Source: Eutypella sp. D-1
Lineage: Eukaryota > Ascomycota > Sordariomycetes > Xylariales > Diatrypaceae
Direction of reading: 5' to 3'
Assembly (NCBI GenBank): GCA_023313575.1
Contig: JAJTTP010000002.1
Location: 1,116,001 to 1,180,000, forward strand
DNA length: 64,000 nt
Positions 25,125 through 40,011 of this stretch are shown here, piece by piece. The translations under genes and the position numbers were made by a program. Each line of letters starts with the position of its first letter. Positions within the stretch are counted from its first letter, which is position 1. Under the pieces are notes generated by a model. It had not been told where the DNA came from, did no database searches, and saw only the letters and a list, made by a program, of their open reading frames with translations.

Positions 25125-25188
25125 CGATAAGGATCGGAGTTATCTTGTACCGACCCGATTATCGTTATCTCTTATCTAGAGCTTATCA
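25125..25188. promoter_or_regulatory. Six-site GATA-factor cluster upstream of Sin3
   Basis: Six matches to HGATAR in 64 bases: one on the plus strand (CGATAA at 25125) and five on the minus strand (TTATCT at 25140, TTATCG at 25159, TTATCT at 25165, TTATCT at 25172, TTATCA at 25183). Fungal GATA factors such as AreA/NIT-2, SreA or the white-collar proteins bind such sites. It lies about 940 bases before the Sin3 ATG and about 450 after the P450 stop, so the target is probably Sin3 (inference). Confidence 0.55.
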
Positions 25189-25563
25189 TTGGTGGATCTG
25201 GACTGGTAGGGCCCACATAATGCGCTCCCTTAGCGGTTTAGGAGTCGGGGGGACGGGGGATTGAGCTTGGGCTGGGCGCGACTGACAGAGACAAGTAACT
25301 TTAGAGAAGAGAGGTAACGGAGAGATTGCGAAAGGTGCCCCCGGACTCTGCTTTGAAGTGATCTCACCACCACCGCCGCCCACATCCACACACACACAAC
25401 TGACACATCCATACTCTCACACAACCTTGGAACCTTCACAAAGTTTTTCAATCTTCCAAACTGTTTATCAACACAGAAGAACCAAGCTATATACCAACTG
25501 TTTTTCTCTAAATTACCCAACTTCGTCGCAACTTTATATCGCGGTTCATATCCTATGCAGAAT

Positions 25564-26092
25564 GTAAGTGTTTTAAGAAGTTTACATCCCCATCCCCATC
25601 GATCGCCATTCTGTTTAATCAGACTTGTCTACCCCCTTGCCCTGCCCCCTTTGAACATCCCCAGATTCGTTGGAGCGGCCTCTTTTTTTTCTCTTTCGCT
25701 TTGATAAAGTCAACGGTAGCAGAGTGAATGAATGTGATGACAACTTCTCCCTTCTTTACTCTCTATTCGCATTCACCTTCCCAGTTTCCCCTAGCTTCAA
25801 TCTACTGCGATACCGCAGTTTGGTGTTTCGTGGTATCCCGTGTGGTGTTTCGTGTTCCATTACGTCTCCTCCAACTTCCTCCGGGTTGACTTATTTACCC
25901 TGTTTCCCCCCCCTTCCTCCCCCTTCGCAAACCTGTTTGTGCGATCTCGTCATCGTCACTCCTCATTCCCGTTGCGACCCTATTTATTTCAGGCTCTCCC
26001 ACTGCTGCTTCTGCTTCTACTTCTACTTTCCCTTCTCGCGCGCGCCCTCTCTCTCTCTCTCTCTCTAACCTCTTCTTTTCTCCTCTTTCTAG
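25564..26092 (+). other. Probable 5'-UTR intron of the Sin3 gene
   Basis: GTAAGTG donor at 25564, CTAAC branch near 26067 and TTTCTAG acceptor ending at 26092, with a long pyrimidine tract before the acceptor. Length 529 nt. Removing it would join an ATG at 25555 in frame to a 13-codon upstream ORF ending at the TAG at 26120-26122. Splicing here is inferred from signals only. Confidence 0.5.
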
Positions 26093-26107
26093 GTCCACGG
26101 CTGTTCT

Positions 26108-26122
26108 ATGAGTCTCTGGTAG
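26108..26122 (+). promoter_or_regulatory. Minimal upstream ORF just before the Sin3 start
   Basis: ATG at 26108 opens a four-codon frame (MSLW) ending in TAG at 26120-26122, only four bases before the Sin3 ATG at 26127. It is present whether or not the leader intron is removed. Termination so close to the main start could limit or gate initiation by reinitiation (inference). Confidence 0.5.
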
Positions 26123-26126
26123 AGTC

Positions 26127-29100
26127 ATGAACAATCACGCAGACGACATGTCGCATCGCGACCGCGACTCTGGCGAACGAGGTCATCGAGACCGCGATCA
26201 ATACCCCCCTCCTGCTGGTACACCGCATCATAGCAATGCCGGTTCCCTCACCATCCACCAACCCGTCGCGTCCCGCGTTCCCGGTGCTATCCATAGCCCC
26301 GGTGGTCTCCTCGCGAACCACGGTGGTTCCTCCGTTCCCCTCGGTGCCCCCTCCGGCCCTGTCAACTCATTTGGCGCTCCCGTTTCCGGCGAGGCCAATC
26401 GTCCACACCAACACAATGCGCAGAATGCCTCGAGTCAGATGTTCGGCGTCATAGCCGGACACAATGGGGCACCCGCCTCATCTTCCGGCGGCCCTGGACC
26501 TGTCTTCGGCGGTCCTTTACAACAACAGGAAGGTGGTAGGCAAAACCAAGCTGTCCCCTTTACTAGTGGTGGCCCTGGTGGTCAAGGAGGAGCAGCTGGC
26601 GGCGGCGGTGGCGGCGCCGGCCCTGCTGCAATGGCAGGTGGTGGGCCTCCTTTGCCTGCCAACGCCAGTGCGCTGCAACAAGGACAGCAACCAATCCTGA
26701 ATGTAAGTTGTTTCATCATCCATTTCTCTTGTGCATATTGCTAACATTTTACTCCCCCATCAGGATGCCCTCAGCTACCTCGATCAAGTAAAGGTTCAGT
26801 TCGCCGACCAGCCCGACGTCTATAACCGATTCCTTGACATTATGAAGGATTTTAAGAGCCAGACGTAAGAGACATAACTGTACTTGCCTTTTGTTGAACT
26901 GAACCTTGGAGACTCACATGAAGCTAGCATCGACACCCCCGGAGTCATCAACCGTGTCTCGGAGCTCTTTGCTGGGCATCCGAATCTGATTCAGGGTTTC
27001 AACACATTCTTACCCCCAGGCTATAGAATCGAGTGTGGTGCTGGAAACGACCCCAACACTATTCGCGTAACCACTCCCATGGGAACTACGGTTCAGTCCA
27101 TAACAGGTAGGGCGAATGGAGGTGATGTAGTACCTCATGGCCAGTCTGGGCCCAATGTGCCATTCTTCCAACACAGACCGAACAACTGGCAGCAACATTC
27201 ATCGCAGCCCCAGCACGGTATCGAGAGCCCCGAAGCTTCCTTCAGCACACCTGCGACCAACGGAGCCGGGATGCTCGGACCCGGCCAACCCCACGGCGCC
27301 GCCTTCGATGGTCCGGGTTCGGGTGGACAGCAGCAACGCGGCAATTCACATGCCCCCAACCACGCGGCACCGAATGTACCACCACGCAACGCTCTAACAC
27401 CAACCCCGGGTGCGCCCCAAGGCGGAGCAAACGGTGGGGCGAATCAAGCAAACATTGAAAAGCGAGGCCCGGTCGAATTCAACCACGCTATAAGTTACGT
27501 AAACAAGATAAAGGTATGAAAATGTTGTAGCTTTCTGAGCAAAGGATACCAATTTTTTACACCATTTTTACAACTTCCCGACTCGCCAAACCCTCTATGC
27601 AATTCAACGCAGTTCGGTAATAACGAAGTATTTCTAACCAAACTCACAGAACCGATTTCAGGATAAGCCAGAAATCTACAAACAGTTCCTCGAGATTCTC
27701 CAGACCTACCAACGAGAATCGAAACCGATCGAGGACGTATACACACAGGTTACGAACCTGTTCAACAACGCCACAGACCTCCTTGAGGACTTCAAGCAAT
27801 TCCTCCCCGATTCTGCTGCCTTAAACAAGGCGAATAGCGCGAGAGCCGAGGACGTCCTTGCCATGACGAACTTCGCACAAACCCCACCACCCTCGCACGT
27901 TATGAGGGACGGCCAGAAAATGCCCCCTGTCGGCAACTTTGCACCTCCGACCAGCGCAACGAAGGACAACAAGAAGCGCCCTCGAAATGACAAACAGAGT
28001 CAAAATGCGCCGCACGCCATGGCCGATAGCCTGACTCCGGCTTCACGGTCTATCCCCGGCGTCGGTACCAGCAACAAGAGACCAAAGCTCAACCATAAAT
28101 CCTCAGCAGCTGACGTGCCGTCTATTGAGCCGACTCTGACCCCGGTTTTGCCCGAACCATTACCACCTACCTCTTCCGCCAGCGCTACTTCGGAGGAGCT
28201 TGGTTGGTTCGAGAAAGTCAAGAAGTATATTGGCAACCGGGCGACGATGATTGAGTTCCTCAAGCTCTGCAATCTGTACTCCCAGAACCTAATCGATACC
28301 AACACCCTTGTCCACAAGGCGAGCCAGTTCATTGGCGGGAATGCTGAGCTGATGAACTGGTTCAAGAACTTCGTCAGCTATGACGGCAAGGACGAGGTGA
28401 TCGAGAACCGCCCCAAGCCCTCGGCAGAGAAGGTGTCGTTGAGCAATTGCCGAGGTTATGGTCCCAGCTACCGCCTCTTGCCTAGAAGGGAGAAGCTTAA
28501 GCCCTGTGGCGGTCGTGATGAGATGTGTAATGCAGTCCTTAACGACGAATGGGCTTCCCATCCTACATGGGCATCCGAGGATTCCGGCTTCGTCGCCCAC
28601 AGGAAGAACGCCTTTGAGGAGGGTCTCCACAGAATTGAAGAGGAGAGGCATGACTACGACTTCAACATCGAGGCCAATATCAAATGCATCCAACTGCTGG
28701 AACCGATTGCCCAGCAGATGCTCAACTTGACCCCCGAAGAGCGGGAGACGTGGCGGATGCCCGCTGGGCTTAGTGGTCCCAGCACATCCATCTACAAACG
28801 GGTGCTGAAGAAGATCTATGGTCCGGAAAAGGGCACTGAGGTTGTAAATGACATGTTCAATGACCCTTTCTCGGTCGTCCCTGTTGTGCTTGCCAGGCTC
28901 AAACAGAAAGACGAAGAATGGAGGTTCACCCAGAGAGAGTGGGAGAAGGTTTGGCAGGCCCAGACCGAGATCATGCACTTGAAGAGTCTCGATCACATGG
29001 GCATACAGGTCAAGCAGAATGACAAGCGCAATCTATCCGCCAAGCATCTCCTGGACGTCATCAAGACAAAACATGAGGAGCAGCGCCGTATGCGTAGTGC

Positions 29101-30786
29101 GAAGAACAAGGTTCCTCGATATCAGTTCTCTTGGGAGCTTGCAGACAAAGACGTCGTTCTCGACCTCCTCCGGTTTATGGTCATCTATGGGATGAATAAT
29201 GCGCACCACAGTGCCTCCGAGAAGGAACGGGTTGTGGAATTCTTCGAGTCATTTATCCCTCAGTTCTTTGACATCCCTGATGAGAAGGTCCAGGAACGTC
29301 TTCGCGATATTGACCGGGAATCTGGTGAGGAAGATACGGAAGAGCAGCTGCCTGCCGAGTTGACCAACGGTCGGACACGTCGGAATGGTAAGAAGTCTGA
29401 CTTGTTGCGTGGCGTTCTGGATCCTGGGCGCAACGGTAGCAAGAGCCGCACGCAGAAAGAGGATAGCGCTTCCGGTAGTAAGGAAACCACGCCTGATGTC
29501 TCTGCTAATGAGGAGGAGGCTGCCGATACCACTGAGGATAATGTGCCAGCGGAAACCACTAATGAGCGATGGCTCCCAATTACCCCTCTCGCGACAGTTG
29601 TCAAGGGAGACAATCCTCTAGTTGACAGCGATGGGGAGCTCAAGGCTGATGGCTTCTTCCCGCGACCTTGGTACAACTTCTTTTGCAACCAGACCATCTA
29701 TATCTTCTTCAGTGTTTTCCAGACCCTGTACAAACGCCTGAAGGATGCCAAGGAGAGCAAGAGCAGCGTCATGGAGGAGATTCGCCGGGCAAAGAGCAAG
29801 ACTTCGGCGAAGCAGCTCGGTATTGCTGTCAACGAGATAAACTATTTTGACGAGAACGACCCAGAGTCCTTCTGGCCCAAGACGGTGGAACTGATTGAGG
29901 ACTTCATCACCGGCGAGATTGACGAGAACCGTTACCAGGAGGTTCTTCGTCACTACTACCTGAAGAAGGGGTGGACACTGTACACGATCCAGGATCTATT
30001 GAGGTCTTTGTGTCGATTCTCTTTAGTTTGCACCAGTCCTGACGCCAAGGAGAAGACTCCAGACCTTATCGCACAATTCCTTAACAGCCGCCAACAGGAA
30101 GAGACCAGTTATCAGACCGAGATCAGTGCGCGCAAGTTCGCGGAGAAGTGCATCAAAGACGGCGACATGTTCGTCATTTGCTGGGTAAGTTAACACAAGT
30201 GGAGGCCATCACCAAGTGTGTAGCTAATTGTCGTATACAGTTCCCTCAGAAGAGCGAGGCTACGGTCCGCTGGCTACAGCGGGACGAGACCACGTTTTAC
30301 ATGGACGAAATGGAACTACGCGAGAGATGGCAATATTATATATCGTCCTATATGCGTGTCGAACCCACGGAGGGTGTACCCCGTGCTCGGCTGCATAAAT
30401 CGGTGCTTGCACGCAATCTGCTGTCCGGCGATGCCGACTCGGACGACGGTGAAGTACCGAAGCCACTGGCTTATGATGAGGGCCTGATCCTACGCATTTG
30501 CCTCAATTCAAACCGGATCGTCTGGGAGAAGGGCACATCAGAGTACTTCATCTATGCGACGAGTCCTGATGATGAGGATCAGGCGAAGGCAGACGAGCAG
30601 GCCGCCGCCGTCAGGGAGCACCGCGAGCAGCGCTTCCGCGAGAAGATGGTCATGAACAACCTGTGGATGCGCGGTATGAGCCAGGACGAGGTCCAGAAGG
30701 CGAACGACAAGTTCCAGAAGTGGTTCAAGGACGGCGTGAGCCCGAAGGGCACGAGCGGGGAGGAGACGGAGGGCGCGGAACAGTGA
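26127..30786 (+). CDS. SIN3: Sin3 transcriptional corepressor scaffold
   Basis: Scaffold of the Rpd3/HDAC corepressor complex in the nucleus: its PAH domains bind DNA-bound factors and its central region binds the deacetylase. Exons: 26127-26702, 26764-26864, 26928-27513, 27650-30184, 30241-30786 (4344 nt, 1447 aa). The N-terminal 190 residues are Gly/Pro/Gln-rich and disordered. PAH1 lies at about residues 193-258 ([13 protein letters not shown], spanning the joins of exons 1-3), PAH2 at about 406-480 ([22 protein letters not shown] across the third intron), and PAH3 at about 604-667. The histone-deacetylase interaction region is at about 683-905, with the hallmark [12 protein letters not shown]. 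The Sin3 C-terminal domain follows at about 1085-1350 ([11 protein letters not shown]). The length fits fungal Sin3 proteins. The acidic/Ser-rich insert at about 960-1060 is typical of the family. It lies in tandem behind the P450 and converges on ERG10. Confidence 0.95.
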
Positions 30787-32367
30787 CCTATTATTGTCTA
30801 ATCTGTCCGTCTTTATCTGCGGAGATCGCACACATCGGCCCTTGGACTTCTCTCTGCAACTTTCTGCAACTTTCTGCAACTTTCCTTTCCCCCGTCCCTT
30901 ATTTGCTTGCATATGCACATAAACGTATCAATTACTGGAAACAACTATCATCACTCACACAACGCACACGATAACACGGCACACAGGAAACAAAAAAGAC
31001 ATCGCATCCGGGGTTCGCGGCGTAACTATAGGGCCTCATCAACCTTTTCCTTTCCGGTCATACTACAGCTACTATTTTTTTTCTACTTCTACTTTCTAGT
31101 ACTACAACTTCTGTACAGTCAGTCAATCCGTCTTCTTGCGGACGAGAGAAAGGCGTTTGCATCACCACGTCTTAGAGCGGTTCATCTAGTTTTTCCCCTC
31201 GTAATCATATTATCATCATCGTGCTTTGTTTTTTTCTTCTCCTTTTTTTTGAATCCCCCTTCCCTTGCCCTCTTCTTATGGGCGGTGGCGGTACATAGGC
31301 AGGCAGGTATCTGCCACCCATGGCCTGAGCTCGTAGGCGATAGGCGAGGACGTCGGCATTACGACGGAGGAAGGGAGAGGGGGGGGGATGATGGGGGTGG
31401 GTTCGGAGAATCGATGTTGGTTCTGTATCTTTTTTTTTTCTTTCTTTTTTGCTCCGAATGAGATGATCATGGACTGAATAATATTTTACTCCCTTTTTTA
31501 TACTTTGCCTCTCGCTTTCTAGTAGTCCGAATGTTCTTGCTTGACTTGTTCCTTTTCTTGCTTCCTTCCTAGGGTTGTTTTTCCCCGGGAAGCCCCTCTG
31601 TTGCTCGCTCTGTCAATCTAATGAGCCAGGTAACTTGGTGTAAATAATGCCGTGCTAGATTATGTGTGTGTGTATGTCTTAATGCAGACATTTCTTCGTA
31701 GTTATGTTTCATTTACAACCCGTTCGAGGACTTCTGATGTTGGTTATCGTATGTGTGCGAATTTAATGGGCATGTTCTTGTGATGCTAGAGCTCGTAAGT
31801 AGTGTTTTACCATGACATACATGTTGATTTTTCTTTGGTGACGGTAGGGCGTAATATGACGCCTATAATAATGAAATCAGGTCTCGGCTTACGGGCATGA
31901 CGCGGTACTTCATCGTCCATCATTCATCATCTTCGCATTATACTCGTCCGGTCTATATACTACACAGGTACAGATACGTAGGTAGGTAGCCAATCAGTCA
32001 TGTGTTGTTGTGTGTACAATATAAGCCAGCAGCCAAGTATCCGTACGTTTTTCCTTGATCATAAACCGAGGAAGCGAGGAAGACCTATTCATTCCCCTTG
32101 CCCCTTTTCTTTTCAGCTCTAGACATATAGAAATTTTTAAATCAAATCAAAAAGAAAAGATTGGACAAGCTTGGTTCCCGAGAGAAAGGACCTATTCTAT
32201 GCTGTGCTATGCTGTGGCGTGCTGTGCTGTTTTGTACTCGAGCTGACCCCGGGGCGATGTTGCTTTTTTTTTCTCTTTTGCTTTTAGCTTTTGCTTTGAC
32301 TCTGTCAACACTTGGGGGACTGGTATCTATCTTATCCTATCCTCCCTCACAGCGAAGGCGAGGCGAG
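30787..32367. other. Intergenic between convergent SIN3 and ERG10
   Basis: 3' flanks of both genes. Contains three tandem copies of CAACTTTCTG near 30856-30885, T-rich stretches (31060-31090, 31425-31450) and a G-rich patch (31378-31402). No gene is supported. Confidence 0.6.
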
Positions 32368-35232
<2,865 letters not shown>

Positions 35233-38200
35233 ATGGACGATCTCTATGATGAGTATGCGATATACCGCTCGTCTCATGACCAGAATTAATACTAATTCCC
35301 TGATATAGGTTCGGTAACTTCATCGGCGAGGAGGCCGACGCTTCTGAGGAGGAATCCGAGCGTGGTATCGATGCCGGCGCATACCTGGACGATGAATACC
35401 CCGAGGAGGCTCCCGAGACTACCGGCCAGGAATTAATGGAAGTTGACGATGATGGCCCATCTAATGCGGTTATATTACACGAAGACAAACAATACTATCC
35501 CACCGCCCAACAAGTATACGGCGAAGATGTCGAGACTATGGTACAGGAAGAGGACGCCCAACCCCTCAGCCAACCCATTATCGCTCCCGTCGACACCAGG
35601 AAATTTTCCATCGAGGAGGCCGACCTCCCTCCTGTCTTCTTTGACCGTGGCTTCATGACCGACCTTATGAATTTCCCCGACCAGGTACGGAATATTGCCT
35701 TCGCCGGCCACCTGCATCATGGCAAGACTGCCTTTATGGACATGCTTGTCATGGAGACACATGATATCGCCGAGAGGTTAGACAAGCGCATGGGAAAGAA
35801 GAGGGACGAGCAGCTACGCTACACCGATACCACCTTTGCCGAAAGGGAAAGGGGGCTCTCCGTGAAGGCTTCACCCATGAGCCTGGTCCTGCAGAGTACT
35901 AAGGGAAAGTCCCACCTGATCAATATCCTCGATACCCCGGGACACGTCAATTTCGTTGACGAGGTAGCTGCTGCGCTACGGCTGGTAGATGGTGTGGCCT
36001 TGGTTGTGGATGTTGTTGAAGGTGTCCAGGTCAATACGGAACAGATCATCAAACATGCCGTCTTGGAGGACATTCCCATGACCCTTATAATCAACAAGGT
36101 GGATCGCTTAATATTGGAGCTGAGATTACCTCCGAGCGATGCCTATTTCAAGTTAAAGCACGTCGTCGAAGAGGTCAACACCCTGATTGAAAACACTATC
36201 CCCGGCCAGGGAGAAAAGAGGAGGCTAAGTCCAGAGAAGGGAAATGTCCTGTTCGCGTGCACAGAGATGGGCTGGTGTTTCACCCTGCAGTCCTTCTCCA
36301 AAATGTACGCCGACAGCTTCCCGGGCGTTAACACAGAAGAATTTGCAAGGCGGCTCTGGGGCGACATCTACTTCAACCCTAAGAAGCGGACCTTCAGCCG
36401 GAAACCTCTCCCCGGCGAGACCCAAGCCAAGCGATCGTTCATCAACTTCGTGCTGGAACCTATCTACAAGCTTTTCTCTCACACAATCAGCCAGAGCCCG
36501 AACGAGCTCAAGGGACTCTTAGATACCTTAGGCATAGTTCTCAAACCCTCCCAGCTGAGGACGGATGCAAAGGTGCTGCTCAAGCTGGTCTGCGAGCAGT
36601 TCTTTGGCCCCTCCACCGGTTTCGTCGACATGATCGTCAAGCACATACCGTCGCCGCTCGAAGCTGCTGAGCGCAGGCTAGAAAGGTACTACACTGGGCC
36701 GTTAGACTCCAAAGTCGCCGAGTCCATGAAGAAGTGTGACCAGGACGGCCCGCTTGTCATCCATGTCACCAAGCTCTTCAGCACAGCCGATGCCAAGAGC
36801 TTCTACTCTCTAGGGAGGGTCATGAGTGGGATAGCGCGGCCAGGAATGCAGGTGCGCGTTCTTGGAGAGGGCTACTCAATCGATGACGAGGAAGACATGG
36901 CGATGGCTACAATCAAGGGCGTCTACATCGCAGAGACGCGGTACAACGTTGAGACGAGCGGAATACCGGCAGGTAACTGGGCTCTCCTTAGCGGTATTGA
37001 CAACTCAATCGTCAAGTCAGCCACCGTGGTGCCTCCAAAACTTGAGGATGACGAGGATGCGTATATCTTCAAGCCCGTCACGCACTTCACGGAATCCGTA
37101 CTCAAGGTGGCGGTGGAACCCATCAACCCTTCAGAGCTGCCCAAGATGCTCGACGGTCTGCGCAAGATCAACAAGAGCTACCCCCTGATCACGACCAAGG
37201 TGGAGGAGTCGGGCGAGCACATCATCCTGGGCACTGGTGAGTTGTACATGGACTGCGTGCTGCACGACCTACGGCGGCTGTACGCGGACATGGAGATCAA
37301 GGTCTCGGACCCCGTCACGCGATTCTGTGAGACGGTCGACGAGATGTCGGCCACTAAGTGCTACGCCATTACCCCCAACAAGAAGAACAAGATCACCATG
37401 GTGGCCGAGCCCCTCGACGACGGCATCGCTGAGGACATCGAGCGCGGCCACGTCAGCATGAGCGACGGCGCCCGCAAGGTCGCCCGCTTTTTCGAGGAGA
37501 AGTACGAGTGGGACAAGCTCGCCGCCCGGAGCATTTGGGCCTTCGGCCCCGATGAGAGGGGGCCGAATGTCTTGCAGGACGACACGTTGCCGTCAGAGGT
37601 ATGTCTATTCTTTTTTAACCGTCTATCTTCCATCTTGCCCCAAATTCCGCGCCCCTGCTCGATGAGCAAGTGGTGGATAGGCTAGCCCGCGCGCCAACCC
37701 TCGCAATTCCATAAGGGGGTTACATCGCGGTGTCCGAAGCGGTAATTCTTTCGTCTGCCCAATTCAGCCTCAATCTCTTCAAGAATCCCCACCAACCACG
37801 CATAATGCGGCTTCTACGAGTCAATCCACAGTATGCTAACCATCCGGGTAGGTCGACAAGTCGCTATTACGAACCGTGCGGGAGACCATCCGTCAGGGCT
37901 TCAGCTGGGCGACTCGCGAGGGTCCGCTGTGCGAAGAACGTGAGTTAATCCTAGTCATTCCTTTGTACCTCGTCGTCGCTTCGTCCTTGCTTTTTGCCCC
38001 TTCGTTGCACCATCCCTCCAATATCGCATCTTGCGTCACCACACCTGCATATTGCACTTTGGTTGCCCCCTTCTTCTTTGCCACACTGCTCCCTATGAAC
38101 CCCTCAGCACCCGAACTGGCAGTTGCGACTGGCACAATGGCTTGCATGTATTGGTTTTGCATTATCGTGGCGAGATCTTGCATCTTCTCGCACCCCGAGC

Positions 38201-39334
38201 TGGCATGTGTTAGGGCGTACCGCCAAACGACGCCACTGAAATGTGCACCATGCGTATCATATCAGGAGGTGAAAGATCCTAGGCTATTCCCCTTGATGCT
38301 CTAAAATGCACTTTTTGCTGTCGGGACGTATATGACTCCTAGTCCGTCGGCTGCGGCGTATAGCCTTGTATACTGTACCGTGATCCGCTTAGAGCGGAAC
38401 GCTGCTTCTGCATGGCCCTGCCCCACCCCACGTCCTTATCCCACGCATCGCCATACCACATCGCATATTCTTGCATCGCAGCTGCCTGGCGCTTATGTGG
38501 CCTAGCCACACTGCACCGAAATATTGAAACTCAAGGTGTACTTCTTATCACCTGCATATGCACCTGCGAACCACCTCCCATGTTCTTGACAAGGCGCCGG
38601 AGCGGCTAGCGTCCTCCAGTATGCACACTCACTCATCCCTTGTCTTGACATCTTCTCCAATGCTACCCTGACTCCCACCACCACAAGATATCAGGAAACT
38701 CCGAGTCCCGTACATATGATGAGCTAGATGAAAGTAGAATGATATGATGGCTAACAATGGAACAGCGATCCGCAACACCAAGTTCCGGATCATGGATGCG
38801 TCGCTGGCGCAGGAGGCGATCTTTCGGGGCGGTGGGCAGGTGATCCCGACGGCGCGGCGGGCGTGCTACAGCGCGTTCCTGATGGCGTCGCCGCGGCTGA
38901 TGGAGCCGCTGTACGCGGTGTCGATGACGGGCCCGCAGGACAGCGTGCCGGTGGTATATAGCGTGCTGGCGCGGCGGCGGGGCCACGTGCTATCGGACGG
39001 CCCCGTGGCGGGCACGCCGCTGTACCGCGTGCAAGGGCTCCTGCCGGTCATCGACTCCTTCGGCTTCGAGACCGACGTCCGCATCCAGACCCAGGGCCAG
39101 GCGGCCGCCATCTCCCTCGTCTTCGACCGCTGGCAGAAGTGCCCCGGCGACCCCCTCGACCGCACCCTGGCGCCCCGCCCCCTCCAGCCCGCCGAGCCCC
39201 ACGCCACCGCCCGCGACTTCGTCCTCAAGACCCGCCGCCGCAAGGGCCTTGCCGAGGACGTCTCCGTCGCGAAGTTCCTTGAGCCCGAGTTCTATCAGAG
39301 CCTGCTCGAGAGCGGCACCCTTGGCCCGAGCTAG
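35233..39334 (+). CDS. SNU114: U5 snRNP GTPase Snu114 (EFTUD2-like)
   Basis: EF-2-like GTPase of the U5 snRNP that controls Brr2 and Prp8 during spliceosome activation and disassembly. Exons: 35233-35252, 35309-37598, 37852-37939, 38766-39334 (2967 nt, 988 aa; yeast and human forms are of similar size). The 20-nt first exon is joined by a 56-nt intron with a TACTAAT branch. An acidic N-terminal region of about 120 residues is typical of the family. GTPase motifs: G1 GHLHHGKT (about residue 139), G3 DTPGH (about 214), G4 NKVD (about 269). The EF-2-like domains II-V follow, including the exon-3 block [13 protein letters not shown]. The fourth-exon join (phase 1, CTAAC branch) gives [14 protein letters not shown]. 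The third intron is 826 nt, very long for this genome. Codon usage in exon 4 is strongly GC-biased compared with exon 2. Confidence 0.96.
37940..38765 (+). other. Unusually long third intron of SNU114
   Basis: GTGAGT donor at 37940 and GGAACAG acceptor ending at 38765, with GGCTAAC branch about 13 bases before. At 826 nt it is several times longer than the other introns here (49-268 nt). If retained, the reading frame continues from exon 3 for about 120 codons of hydrophobic sequence to a stop at 38302-38304. An ATGATGA that looks like a box C lies near 38716, but no matching box D was found, so a snoRNA is not supported. Confidence 0.75.
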
Positions 39335-40011
39335 GGTGGCGTCCGCGGAGGAAGGGGTGTGGTGGGGTTGAGAGTGTAGCATTTGGTAGGAGGAATTTTA
39401 GAATAGACGAGTTTAGTACTTATGGTAATGTAGGCGTCTTTTCGTCGAGAATGTTCTTTTTAGTGGTCCTATACAGTCTTGCCGCTGGTTCCTCATGTGT
39501 CTGTCTGTATATGCGTGAAATGGTAGAACGGGATTTTTGAACCAAAGAGCTCTAGCAGATGAGATGGACCCAATCATTCACATACATAAATTTCCTACAA
39601 GAAGTTCCCTATCACGTGTTAGACTAATGTAATCGCCTTGTCCCGTCCATTCCTCCGGTCACCGCCAGCTTTTTTGTTGTTCACATGGTCATCCTGATTG
39701 GGTTTTGTTCGTTTCGTCAAAAAAAGATTGCTGGGTAGGGTACAAGGGTTTATACATATAGCTATATACTTCGAAGTAGTGTGTACGTTCCAGCGAAAAA
39801 CTGGAGCGTGGGAAGGGTTGGGTGGTAAGAGCGTGGCTCCCACTCCCGAGATCGGGTCATCCTCGCCCACCCAAAGGGGCCTTGATCCAAGTGGTTTATC
39901 TATCGATTCCTTGCATCCGTGCACCCGTGTCTCGTCATATATTCCCTCGATACGACGCCCACACCCGTTCCCGGTATATAAATCTTGGTTCAGGGAACAA
40001 GATTTGACTAC
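39335..40011. other. Intergenic between convergent SNU114 and secreted-protein gene
   Basis: 3' flanks of the two convergent genes. No gene, RNA or repeat recognised. Confidence 0.6.

Larger units (their letters stand above)
24672..26126. other. Intergenic, P450 3' flank and Sin3 promoter/leader
   Basis: Contains the 3' flank of the P450 gene, a six-site GATA cluster (25125-25188), a CA-rich stretch (25370-25435), and the probable transcribed leader of the Sin3 gene with a likely 5'-UTR intron (25564-26092). The intron's 3' end has a (CT)n tract at 26047-26067. Confidence 0.6.

Noticed and set aside
38716..38765. Box-C-like ATGATGA in the long SNU114 intron as a snoRNA
   Set aside because: No box D (CTGA) at a suitable distance before the acceptor and no terminal stem was found.
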